Assembly: GCA_026225945.1 (NCBI GenBank)
Contig: JAMJFZ010001133.1
Coordinates: 11,095,501 to 11,159,500, forward strand
Reading direction: 5' to 3'
Origin: Cricetomys ansorgei
Lineage: Eukaryota > Chordata > Mammalia > Rodentia > Nesomyidae
DNA length: 64,000 nt
The position numbers were made by a program, and so were the translations under genes. This document shows, one piece after another, positions 20,561 to 30,510 of this stretch (positions are counted from its first letter, which is position 1; the number at the start of each line of letters is the position of its first letter). The notes beneath the pieces are model-generated. The model made no database searches and was not told where the DNA came from. It saw only the letters and a program-made list of their open reading frames with translations.

Positions 20561-22075
20561 AGAAGACTTATATAAACATTAAGCCAAATTTGCAACAGCT
20601 TAGAAGCTTCCTGAGAGAGGAAACAGAAGGACCCCTCTTTCACAGAGTGCCCTTCCTTATGCCCGGCTCCCCAGAAGGAAGCACAGATCTTTCACGGTGT
20701 CTTGCGTAGGAAGAAGAGGCAGAGCCTTGACCATCCAGGTCTCTGTGTGGGTCAGATGAGGCTTGTGGCCATTGCACACTTAAGACCTGCATTTCAGAGC
20801 AGGGCCCAGGCTTCTGCTGTTGGCACGGAGTCGCCTTGCAGCCTGGCTCCTCTGCCCTTGACTGGGTTGCTAGGAACACAGAGCAAAGGGTTATTTGTAC
20901 CCGGAGTATGAGTTCAGCCGAAAGCTTTTGTATGGGCTTTTTGTCTGAGTCCTCGTGGCAAATTGGGCACACTCCCAGATGTGAGGTGCCTGTTGTCCAG
21001 ATGTTTCTTTGGACAACCCTCACAACTGCAGGTGGGGGTGGGTGGGTGTGGGTGGGGACGAGAAGGCCCCACACAGAAACATTTGTGTCCACTCACCTGG
21101 TCTACAGGACCGGTGGCCCTCTCCAGTGCGGTTCTATGAACCAGGACATTTTTGAAAAAACAAAACAAAACACAACAAAATAACAACAACAAAACAATCA
21201 GTGAAGGACTCAATGGGTCACTGAAAGCCGGGGAAACCCGCATGGTGTGTTCTCGGAGCAACTCTAGTTACTGTTGCTGTGGTGATTCTTCTGGATGGAG
21301 CACAAGGCCTGGGTTGCTTTAATGAAGTATTTTACATGAAGGTGCCCCTGGCTGACAAGTATAAGCCCCCTTGCTTTAAAGGAAGCAGAGCTATTAACTA
21401 GTAGTTTTTGTTTTTGTTTTAACCACCTGAGGGAATGTGGAGTTTATTGTGACTAAATTCAAGAGACGTTAAAGCGTCCAACATGGACTTAATTATTACT
21501 TGTCAAGGGGCTGTACAGAGCTTATCACACAGCAAATGTTGGCTCCCTTTTACTTTATCCCCTTTCTAAATTGCTGGTAAAGAAACTGAGCTTCACCTCA
21601 GGACTGGCTCTTGAATTTAATAGAGCCAACAGAGTTTGAGGAATCTGTGGCGGAGTGGAACTGGAAGACCTGGTCCCACTGCCTGACTCTCTCTCCATGT
21701 GGGTGATGTTTGCGGAGACCTGTTTGTGGCATGCTTATGTTCTTGTTGTTGAAACTGGAGAGGAAACTCACCCTCTGTGTGTCATAGGCAGCCCCTGCCT
21801 CTGATCTTTGCCATGCCTACGCCATGTGAAAGCCTGTTTCCTCAACCTAGTGCAGCTCGTCTGCAGTGGGCTTGGAGTCTCCGCGAGCCGATGGCAAACT
21901 GCAGGTTCTACATGAAAAGCTTGACTCTGTTCTGTACTATCTGGAGCAAATTCCCCTTTGTCAATAAATGTCATCCACAAGCCAAACAGTCGATGACTGT
22001 TCATGCTGACAGGAAAAAAGAGAGGCCCAAGATTGGGAGTGAAATGGACTGCCATGTCTTCTTTCCATGGTCCAG
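20561..22075. other. Unique sequence with a short A/C-rich tract
   Basis: An AAAAC/CAACAA tract lies at 21157-21198. A minus-strand ORF of 150 codons (20640-21092) and neighbouring plus-strand ORFs overlap one another without family features, so none is called a gene. Confidence 0.4.
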
Positions 22076-22240
22076 GTGCCAAATGCTAAGTATTGTTCAG
22101 TTTTTCACCCCTACCAGTGATGACCCCTATACTAAGTTTTGGGGATTAGGAAAGATGCAAGAGATAGCTCTTGCACCAAGAAATGCATAGCTCAAATGGG
22201 GGGAGGCAAACAGACAAATGTAGATTAACTATGGAGTGTG
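22076..22240 (-). mobile_element. L2 LINE fragment (antisense)
   Basis: GTGCCAAATGCTAAG, GGGGATTAGGAAAGATGC, CATAGCTCAAATGGGG and GGCAAACAGACAAATG follow the antisense L2 order. Confidence 0.6.
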
Positions 22241-22324
22241 GAGGCTAATGGTGGGATAATGTATTCTGAACCCACTGTGAAGCAGTAAACCCGATGAGTC
22301 ATGACATACCCAGAATGAAGAACA

Positions 22325-22505
22325 CCACTCACCTTTTATTGAGTGCTTATCATGTCCCGGATTTTGTCTGACACATATTACATAAATTTATCTCAAGAAT
22401 CCTCCGAGACAAGAACAAGGACTTTGGTTGTTTAAAGATTTTGGGCAAACATGTCCAGTTAGTTACTAGAAGAACTGAAGTGCCACTCCTGTGACCTTCC
22501 TAACA
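22325..22505 (-). mobile_element. MIR SINE (antisense)
   Basis: CACCTTTTATTGAGTGCTTATCATGTCC, ACATAAATTTATCTCAAGAATCC and AGTTAGTTACTAGAAGAACTGAAG match reverse-complement MIR. Confidence 0.75.
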
Positions 22506-23797
22506 GCTGTACATGCAGTCTTCCTGGAAAGGAAATCTATCACTCACTGAACTACAGGTGGAACTCACTTAATTGAATACTCTTGATATTTCCAAGACAG
22601 ACAGGATACAGGAAGGAGGAGCTGTGAACGCTCCCCAGTCACACACACCTGGCTGCATCCCACCGCTCCATCAATTTACCAGAGCCTGAATGGTGAGCAG
22701 GGATGGGAGATATTGGCTTATTCGGCTTTCTTGCTGCTTGCCAGTCTTTGTCTCATCTAGCCACAGCTCCCTAGTCAGTTTCCCCTGAGCGTTCCCCATT
22801 CGGAGAACAGTCTGTCTTGAGCATCATCCTCTGCCTCCACCAATAGCTGATGTTACAGAGGTGGCCATTGTATCCGTTCAGCAGTGTGACTGTTGGTTGC
22901 AGTACACATTTCCATCCATCAGCTGTGGCGTACGAGCTAGTCCTTCTGAAATTGTTCAGTTGCAGATGCTGAGGAGACAAGGTGGGTGCTCGGTGAAAGC
23001 AGCTGGCTGCTGGGGCAGGAACTGGGGCCCCTCAGCACCTCACACTCCACTTACCAGCTCTCTGAGTCACCCAGCAACGCCCGTCTTCACTTCCCCTCCT
23101 AAAAACAGTTATATTTTGTATCACAAGAAACATGACTACTCCAGCATTGGCCATATTTTGTGGGTGGTCCTGGACACCTTGACATGAAGGAGGGTTGGAT
23201 GTGACCGAGTCTTCATCAGAACACTCATTGGTGTCAAAGGCAGATTTCTTTTTTTGTCTTCTCTTTCTTCCTTTTAAAAATTCTGCTCTTTTTATTAGGT
23301 CCACCAAAAACCAGGAAATCAAATGTGTAAATGTTCTTCCCGTGAATCAGGATAAGGGCCCCTCTTTTCTGATCCCAAATTGCTATGCAGGGCCTCTTGT
23401 TCCAAGCCCCTGAGAGGGGTGCCGGGTGCTGGATCCTATGATGGTAAGCAGGCAGGAACGGGAGTGGAGGCTTCTGTTGGCACCAGAGAGCTAAGCCTCA
23501 GAAGCCCCAAAAGACAGCACACGCGGCAAACTGCAGTGGCATAGCGTGAACTTCACTCTCGAGCAGCATACATCAGACGGCAGGAGGCACTGGCCAGCAG
23601 GCCACTCTGCACGCTGTAGTAGTCAAACCAGAATGGCAGTCTCAGGCTTTTAGGGAAATGAGTGAGAAATGCGTTTCTTGGGGTAGGATTGAGGTGGGCC
23701 CGTTTTAACACCCGTGCTGAATCAAGAGCGTGATCGTTCCACAGATCATTCAGCCTCTCTAATTCACCCGACTCACGGGTTAGTAACTTTCAGTTGG
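22506..23797. other. Unique sequence, no gene recognised
   Basis: Overlapping short ORFs at 22771-23413 have no domain or splice structure. No repeat recognised. Confidence 0.4.
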
Positions 23798-23821
23798 TGA
23801 TGTATACCTCAGTATACATCA
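23798..23821. repeat. Perfect 10-base-stem inverted repeat
   Basis: TGATGTATAC at 23798-23807 is followed by loop CTCA and then GTATACATCA at 23812-23821, an exact reverse complement. The stem is too short for a miRNA precursor. Confidence 0.9.
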
Positions 23822-24883
23822 GTGAGAATACTTACCAGTATATTTACCAGTGAGTCACAAGCATGGAGAAAAAGGGGCTGATGTTCCATGATGTCACTGA
23901 GGTATAAAGATACTTCTCTGAGTGTTCAGGAGACAGTCACTTGCCAGCCAAGAGTCACCCTGCACCCACTTGTTAAGACAGGCTGGTGTGACTTCTGGAG
24001 CCCGCCCCCTCTCCCCCCAATATGCCTAGGTCTCTACAGGAAGAGGTAGGATGAGTTCGGTTGTGCGCAAAATGTTTGACAATCTGGGAAAAATCCCCTC
24101 CAGATGGAGGAGGTATTCTACCATGATCCTATTTTTTTAAAAAAGCCTTTCCACCTTTACTCACGGGCACCGACAGCTGTGCCCAGATCTGCCTGGTGGC
24201 CTGGTCACTCATGGTCTACCGCTGCCCACCTGGAGGCTGTGCTCACTCCAGGCTGGGTGTTCCTCTGTGGACATAGTTCTTTTTTTCTGTGCACGTCAGG
24301 CTCCCTCTTTGCAGTTTGCGAACGGAATCTCAGCGTTGCCGGCTCTCATGTGCTGAGCCAGTGCCTGGGGAACTCACGAAGACTAGCTCCGTCCTGCTGA
24401 TGCGCTGGCTCTGCTCGTCTCTTCGTGTTTTCATCCAGACTGCATTTGAGGGCCTACTGCATGGCAGCGCGCTGTGAAACACGTTGGCGACGTAGCAAGA
24501 CAATCGATACTCGACATCCTTCTGCTGCTTTAGGTTGAGGACGTGAGGCATTGAATCAATCTAGGGCCACAAATGCCGTGTGAACAAGTGGTACCCATGG
24601 TTCAGAGTAAACGTCTCTTGCTGCCGAAATAGCTTGCTCTGTTTACCACTGTTTATCACTCCCAGGGCCACAGCCGCTTGCCTATGTGGACGTGACGGCC
24701 TTCCCCTCTTCTGCTTGTCCTTCTAAGGCTGACAGTGAGGTGCTGTGTCCCATGATGTCCATAGGATCAGACCTGTCCTTGAACCAACCACTCCCTCTGG
24801 GTTACTCCTCTTTCTCAAATATTTTTCTTGGAGTGAACAGACCAGAATCCATACTAATACTACCCAGTCTGGCAGTTATGCTG
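23822..24883. other. Unique sequence, no gene recognised
   Basis: No repeat or supported exon. ORFs at 24104-24551 overlap in several frames with no family features. Confidence 0.4.
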
Positions 24884-24975
24884 AGCTAATACTAATAATA
24901 CTAATACTAATACTAGTACTAATACTAATAATACTAATACATATTGATACTAATACTAATACAAACTAATACTCA
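24884..24975. repeat. ACTAAT hexanucleotide microsatellite
   Basis: About 14 ACTAAT or AATACT units with single-base interruptions. It translates into a low-complexity ILI/NTN tail in a spurious ORF. Confidence 0.9.
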
Positions 24976-25048
24976 GCACTTAACTGGAGAGAAAAGTCAT
25001 AAAGGCAAATAAATGAGGAATAATAAAGATAATAAATATAAAAGAAGC

Positions 25049-25104
<56 letters not shown>

Positions 25105-25113
25105 TGTGTGTGT
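25049..25113. repeat. Compound CT/TG microsatellite
   Basis: About ten CT units switch to about 22 GT units with one interruption near the end. Confidence 0.95.
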
Positions 25114-25792
25114 ATCTAGGGAGAATTTCAAGGTTTGGGGATTTGCCGTTAAGTTGAAAGTATTTATTGCAAGCATATATTACTCAGAATCTTCAACAGC
25201 TAAGGTCAGGTATTTAAGTATGCAAAATAGATTCCTCAACTAGGTGCATCCATTCAATATTTGAAAATAGGAATATGACAAGAATGAGTCTTCTTTTGCT
25301 TTGGTGTGGCTGTCAGCTAGCAAGGTGCTGTTTTGTCGCCAAGTTTCATGTATGTATGGTCACTGGCTTCCTGTGTCTGAGAAACAACTAGAACACTGGC
25401 AGTCCCCAGAACTTCCAGCTCTGGGACAGTATTCGAGAACTCCAAAGTCCTGTGCAACTCCCACCTTCTGACTGGGGTAGAAGGAACTGCTGGCTTCATA
25501 AAAGGCCAGCCCAGCAGGGTAGATCTGAAGCCATGTCTGGAGAAGCAGCCTATAGCCTGCTCTACTGTGCTGTGAGCGCCGGTTTTCCTATTTGAAATTG
25601 CTATAACAGCTTATATTTCCTGCCACCAAACTCCATAGATACATTGAAAATTGTTGTACATGAATGGTGATTTCATCTTTTACCTGAATTTACAAACTGT
25701 CCTGGGATTGCTGCAATCACATACAGTCTAGAGAATACTGCATGAAAACTCAAGTGCTAATTCGGAACCCAATGGGTACCTGTGCATGTGAC
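25114..25792. other. Unique sequence, nothing recognised
   Basis: No repeat or gene structure recognised. Confidence 0.4.
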
Positions 25793-25872
25793 TTTAAAAA
25801 TATTTTGTTAATTATCTGAGAATTTCCTACAATGTATTTTGATCTTATTTATTCTTCCCCTTCCCCCTCCAG
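25793..25872. mobile_element. Rodent L1-like interspersed fragment
   Basis: TTTTGTTAATTATCTGAGAATTTCCTACAATG, ATTTTGATCTTATTTATTC and a following CCCCTTCCCCC resemble a rodent repeat with GAGAATTTCATACAATGTATTTTGATCA, which I recall as L1-associated. The class is uncertain. Confidence 0.45.
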
Positions 25873-26580
25873 GAGCAGGTGATCTTAAAAACCATTTCAA
25901 CTTCCAAAGTCCTTTTCCCTAGCTGGCAAATGAGGCACACACTCCTTGCTTTGCCCACGTGCCCCGAAGAGAATGTGTGTAGCTTTGAGCAATGAAATGT
26001 GACTGCTGTATTTTCTCCTTGGTACAATCCACTCGTCACCCATAAAACCTGATTTTCCCCTCTAAGAACGTATGTTAGAAAACTGATATCCCACATGAAG
26101 TGGGAAATGAAATCAAATGTCCTGTCTCACATTTTATTCAGGGTTCCTTAGGGAAATTTTCAAAGCAAATGTTCTGAAACTATCTAGAGTGAGAGCTGGC
26201 ATACATGCAGACTAGTGGAGAAATGGGAAGGTGGTGAGATCGGGGAGCTTTCGAAGTCAGGTACCTAGCAAGACAGACTTTAGTATTATCTAGCATGTCA
26301 GTTTCATGACTGACAAAAGTCCTGCGGGAAAGAACTTAGCTCAGAGCAGCAAATAATAGTGTGTTGGCAGCAGACCGTCCCAGCTCCAACACCTCTGAGT
26401 ATTTGCCATGCAAAAGCGTTCTGTTAGGCCTGTTCTGTTCTTCTGTTAGGCCCAAGCTGGCTCATGCAGGCGGTGAAAAGTAAGTGTATTAGGAAAAACG
26501 TTATCATAAGTAAGTTACATACCCATTGATAGGAATCATTAAAAAACGAGCCACACAAATAAGTACAGTGGGAGTTATAT
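25873..26580. other. Unique sequence, nothing recognised
   Basis: No repeat or gene structure recognised. A short local repeat of TTCTGTTAGGCC occurs near 26420-26450. Confidence 0.4.
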
Positions 26581-26718
26581 TTTTTTCTTTTTCTTTTCCT
26601 TTCTTTTTTTTTTTTTTTTGAGACAGGGTTTCTCTGTTGTAACTCTGGCTGTCCTGGAACTCATTTTGTAGACCAGGCTGGCCTTGAACTCAGAGATCTG
26701 CCTGCCTCTGCCTCCTAT
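26581..26718 (-). mobile_element. B1 SINE (antisense), 5' truncated
   Basis: A long T run is followed by TTTGAGACAGGG, TTTCTCTGTTGTAACTC, TGGCTGTCCTGGAACTC and GCCTTGAACTCAGAGATC. It stops at CTGCCTCTGCCTCC, so the promoter end is missing. Confidence 0.92.
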
Positions 26719-27134
26719 TTTTCCATTCTTAACAGAGCCCATTGGCTGGTGGCAGTCTCAGCCTAGCATTGTGCAGGTCCTTGCACTTTGCCACACCCAG
26801 GATTCTCCTCACCTCTGCTGCTTTGTGTGGAGATTCCTTCTTTGCCTACACATTGTTCCTCTGCAGGACTCTAATCAAAGGCCCTGTACTCTGAGAAGAC
26901 ATTTTGAAGTTAACGCCTCTCTCTCCGTTGGCATAGGGTATCAGCACGACCACGTTTTCTGTCTCATGGGAATTAATTATTTTATTACTTTTGGATTTTC
27001 AGTGCCCAAAGCCAACGTCCCCACACAGTCTCTACAGGTATACTCACAGTACCGAAGCGAGTCTCATTTGTTTAATTTTGCTAGTTAAGGAAAACAATCC
27101 TGGGAGCTTATGTTATTTGGGTGTATTCATTTTA
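26719..27134. other. Unique sequence, no gene recognised
   Basis: A 134-codon ORF (26684-27088) starts inside the B1 and runs into unique DNA. It has no recognised domain and is not called a gene. Confidence 0.4.
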
Positions 27135-27215
27135 TTTATTTATTTGGTACTGGGGAAATAAGCCAGGGCTTTGAGGATACTAAGGTTCACTCAACCCCAA
27201 GCTTCAACCTCAATT
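27135..27215 (-). mobile_element. Degraded ID-type SINE (antisense)
   Basis: TTTATTTATTTATTTGGTACTGGGGAAATAAGCCAGGGC followed by GGTTCACTCAACCCCAAGC matches the antisense ID end seen in B4 and ID copies. Confidence 0.6.
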
Positions 27216-27777
27216 TTAATTATTTTACTTAGCATTTTTAGTTACTGGAAACTGGACTAGAATAGCAATAGAAATTAATAAAGTTGGTTGAACTCGGTTT
27301 GAATGGATCTAGTGTCTGTCTTACTGCTGAAGGAAGCCAGGGACAGATCCCGCAGAGGCCTGAGGGAGAGCAAGTGTGACATTCCGCCTTCCATGCTCTT
27401 TCCCGTCTGTCCCCCGTCTGTTTCCAGTCTGTGTCTGTGCAGCTCGCCATATGAGCAAACACGTGCCCATCCAGCATGAGATGCATGGCTGGGTGGACAA
27501 GGGGAACTGAAACAACAGGAAATAATGTCACCTTTTTTGGCTGTAAGCCAAATATGTATTTCTATACAGTGCCAAGTACATGATATATCAGGAGGGAAAG
27601 GTGTCTAGTTTGCTCTGATTCACGTGAATATGTGGAGCGCATTGGCGTATCCTGGAAACGGCTTCCCTCTCTATACATCTGAGTTACTGTTAGTTAGAAT
27701 TGGTGTTTATATCCCAGGAATCAAAGAAAAGGGTGCACAGAGCACGGAAAACATGAAGAAGAAACATTAAAATTATT
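27216..27777. other. Unique sequence, nothing recognised
   Basis: No repeat or supported exon recognised. Confidence 0.4.
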
Positions 27778-27950
27778 CACTTACTGTATGCGTGCGAGTG
27801 CTTTGCTCTTATGTGCGCCGTGTTTTGTGTGCAGCCTGGAATTGGGGTTATGAACAGGTGTGAACTGCCATGTAGGTGCTGGAACTCGAACTAGGGTCCT
27901 CAACAAGAACAGCAAGTGCTCTTAGCTATTGAGCCGTCTTTCCAGCCTAT
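27778..27950 (-). mobile_element. B2/B3 SINE (antisense)
   Basis: GTGTGCAGCCTGGAATTGGGG, GCTGGAACTCGAACTAGGGTCC, ACAGCAAGTGCTCTTAGC and GAGCCGTCTTTCCAGCC follow antisense B2/B3. Confidence 0.8.
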
Positions 27951-28134
27951 GATGACTATTTAAGAAATAAGATCTTCAACCGCTTGTCAGAAGTGAGGTT
28001 GAAAGAGTCATTACATTAAAAAAAAAAGAATGCCAATAAATAACGTTACACATTTTAAGAGTTTTCAGGTATATGATTTTAATTTTCCTAATTGTATTTC
28101 TTAAATTCAATTTTATTTTGAAAGTACATTAGAT

Positions 28135-28322
28135 TTCATTTTATTTACTTCATGTACAGGTATGTATGGGTGGGGCACGAGAGCGTCCCAAGCGCACGAG
28201 GAGGTCAGAGGGCAATTGAGAAAATCAGTTCTCTCCTTCCACCACATGGTCACCGGAGACGGAATTCAGGTCACGAGGCTTGGTAGCGGGTATCTTCACC
28301 TAACGAGCCGTCTTGCCAGTCC
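28135..28322 (-). mobile_element. B3 SINE (antisense)
   Basis: GAGGTCAGAGGGCAATTGAG, TCAGTTCTCTCCTTCCACCACATGG, GGAATTCAGGTCACGAGGCTTGG and ACGAGCCGTCTTGCCAGTCCC follow antisense B3. Confidence 0.85.
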
Positions 28323-28432
28323 CAAGTACGTACATTTTATATGTACCGTCTTTTTGGAATTTTCCGCAGTAACGCTGTGTGGTAGGTAGAAATATTACTC
28401 TAATCTCAAGTCTGTGTATGAAGAAATGAATT

Positions 28433-28530
28433 TAGGGTTAAGCACACAGTTCCGTGTTTCAGCACTTACCTAGCCTGTGTGAGGCTCTTGCAATAGTCTT
28501 CACCGGCACCACAAAAAATGAAAATAAAAA
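28433..28530 (+). mobile_element. Degraded ID SINE
   Basis: TTTCAGCACTTACCTAGCCTGTGTGAGGC, CACCGGCACCAC and an A-rich end resemble an old sense ID element. Confidence 0.55.
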
Positions 28531-28539
28531 TGCTTTGGT

Positions 28540-28760
28540 TCATTAATGTCTCTTTGACCTGTGGACACAGCAAATTTCATTATAAATGATTTAGAGGCGT
28601 ATGCTGCTCTGAATAATTTATTAGCTGCTATTTCATTTCAAGATGTCAAAGTATTCCACTAATTAATTTAACGCCCCTCTAGGGTCAGCATCAGCCAATT
28701 AATTTAACGCCCCTCTAGGGTCAGCATCAGCCAATGTTACCTTGAAGCAGACAGAAACAT
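28540..28760. promoter_or_regulatory. Candidate conserved element with duplicated block
   Basis: This repeat-poor segment has TTCATTAATG, TTTGACCTGTGG, ATTATAAATGATTTAG, GAATAATTTATTAGCTGC and two copies of AATTAATTTAA. The density of homeodomain-type AT cores separated by G/C-rich words is like developmental enhancers. Function is inference; no alignment was possible. Confidence 0.28.
28661..28732. repeat. Perfect 36-base tandem duplication
   Basis: Bases 28661-28696 and 28697-28732 are identical over all 36 positions; each begins AATTAATTTAACGCCCCTCT and ends GGGTCAGCATCAGCC. Absence of any difference between the copies implies a recent duplication. Confidence 0.97.
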
Positions 28761-28913
28761 GGAGTGACCGTCTCTTCAATGAGAATGTTGCTTCTGTGAG
28801 CAATCACATTGGTTTGGCTGTGTATTTATTAAGCTCAAAGTGTGTATCAAGCAAAACATGCCAGACTTTCGCAGATGTTTGTCTCTCTCTCTGCCTTACA
28901 GAATCTGTCCACC

Positions 28914-29080
28914 CCAGCTGATGAGATGGCTCAATGGGTGAGGGAATTTTTTTTTCCAAGACTGAGTTTTCCTGAGACCCACATGGTGGGAAGGAGAACA
29001 GCAAATCTCGCAGGTTGTCTTTTGCTCTCCGTATATATACTGTGCCATGTATAGGTATATGCATATGTATATGTGCATGC
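28914..29080 (+). mobile_element. B3 SINE (sense)
   Basis: AGCTGATGAGATGGCTCAATGGGTGAGGG, GAGACCCACATGGTGGGAAGGAGAAC, AATCTCGCAGGTTGTC and a TATATGCATATG-rich tail follow sense B3. Confidence 0.85.
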
Positions 29081-29142
29081 ATATAGACTGTCTCCCACCC
29101 ACCCAATGGGTCAGTGAATGTAAAACAGAAAAGGAAAGTCTG

Positions 29143-29235
29143 GGTGCTGGCTCAACCGGTACTATTGATTGCCGCAAAGACCTGACGACATGAGTCCAAT
29201 CTCTGGAACCTACGTGGAGATGGAGGAATGTTCTA
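29143..29235 (+). mobile_element. B3 SINE 5' fragment (sense)
   Basis: GGTGCTGGCTCAACCGGTAC, TTGCCGCAAAGACCTGACGAC, ATGAGTCCAATCTC and ACGTGGAGATGGAGG match the first half of B3. Confidence 0.65.
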
Positions 29236-29849
29236 GATTGCTTACAGGAGAATGAGGACCAGTCTCATCTCTTTCTAGCTGTCTGCTCAGCTGTGGCATC
29301 GCCAACTAGAAATCAGCTGGAAATCTCTTCCGTGTGGTTATATGAAAGGCATTATCTGTACTTAGAGTTCATTTGATTCCTTAGGAACCTGTCTTCTCTA
29401 TTCTAGGGGCTAGAGATGACATAGTTCCCAACCGTGAGGATACCCCAATCCAATGGGGTAAATGAACAGGCCCCAAACCAACACAACAAGTAAAACCACC
29501 CAACACAATGCAGTCATAACGTCTATAAGAATGTAGATGGTGACAGTCTGCTGGAAGGGATGGAGAAAGCCTGGAGGAAGGGATGTTGGAAAACACAAAA
29601 ATAGCTTTAGCCAACAGAGAGGCAAATACCATTCCATTCACAAGAAAGAGAATAGCCAAATTTGCAGATAATTTGTTAAAATGAACAATGCATAAAATAC
29701 ACGCAAAATTCCAAATTAAAGTGAAAAAGAATATGCGTACAAGCAGTATTTCATCCGATGATTCTGTTCGTGCTAGGTTGTCTCCTCCCACAAGCAACTC
29801 AGCTTCAGAGCACTTAGTCTTAGGATTTCACGTGCAGAGTGTGCTCAAG

Positions 29850-29950
29850 TCTGTTATTGGGGCAGGGCCTGAAATTTTGCATCTTTACCATGCTCTTAGG
29901 TGGTACTGGGGCTACAAGGCTGAAGATCACTTTGTGGATCTGGAGATTGA
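29850..29950. mobile_element. Old hAT/MER-type fragment
   Basis: GTTATTGGGGCAGGGCCTGAAATTTTGCATCT, then GCTCTTAGGTGGTACTGGGGC and GATCACTTTGTGG resemble an old DNA transposon with GCATTTCTAACAAGCTCCCAGGTGATGC. The name is uncertain. Confidence 0.4.
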
Positions 29951-30174
29951 GAAGGAGAAGAGCAGGTGATGGGCTTAGCCATTTGGCCATCATGTAGATG
30001 CTAATAGGGGGAGCTTGTGTGCCATGGGCTAGATGGTGTGCCGTTAGACAGTGGGCAGCAGTGTTTTTAAACAGAGTGAAGGAAAGATCACATCTGTGTC
30101 TGATGACAATGTGAAGAATGGTTGGAAGTGTGGGGGCAAGCCACAAGGGTGAGAGCCTGTTGCCATAATCCAGG

Positions 30175-30334
30175 TATATTTTATATATATATGAATTTTT
30201 ATATATTATATAATACATTAAAATATCTATAAATATATAAATATATTTAAATATATAATATGCATTACATATTAAATATATAACATATATATAATATAAA
30301 TATAATATATTTAATATATATATACACACACATA
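30175..30334. repeat. TA-rich low-complexity expansion
   Basis: About 155 bases almost wholly A and T (TATATATA, AATATATAAATATAT units), ending in ACACACAC. It is inserted within the L2 relic. Confidence 0.92.
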
Positions 30335-30510
30335 ATCCTGACCATCACCAGTGGTAGCGGCAAATATAAAGCACAGAGAGTGGATTACAGCAGTGTTCAG
30401 GAGGTAAGACAGGCAGGCTGTGAGGGATTTGAGGCAGAGGCAGAGGAAGAGAAGAGGATGATGCTTAAGGACCAGCTGTGGAAGAGCACGCTTTGGAACT
30501 GTCACGGTGG

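Larger units (their letters stand above)
29395..30510 (-). mobile_element. Long antisense L2 relic, interrupted
   Basis: The segment starts TCTATTCTAGGGGCTAGAGATGACATAGTTCCC and later has AAAGATCACATCTGTG, GTGTGGGGGCAAGCC and GTTGCCATAATCCAGG. It resumes after a TA tract with CACCAGTGGTAGCGGC and TTTGAGGCAGAGG. These follow the antisense L2 order over about 1 kb. Two interruptions lie inside: a MER-like piece near 29850 and a TA expansion at 30175. The hydrophobic minus-strand ORFs here read through this relic. Confidence 0.55.

Noticed and set aside
28661..28732. CRISPR-like direct repeat
   Set aside because: Only two adjacent copies with no spacer, in a mammalian genome; it is a simple tandem duplication.
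29381..30329. Hydrophobic minus-strand ORFs resembling membrane proteins
   Set aside because: They come from pyrimidine-rich antisense L2 and the TA tract. The hydrophobic stretches need a frame change to continue and match no family I know.
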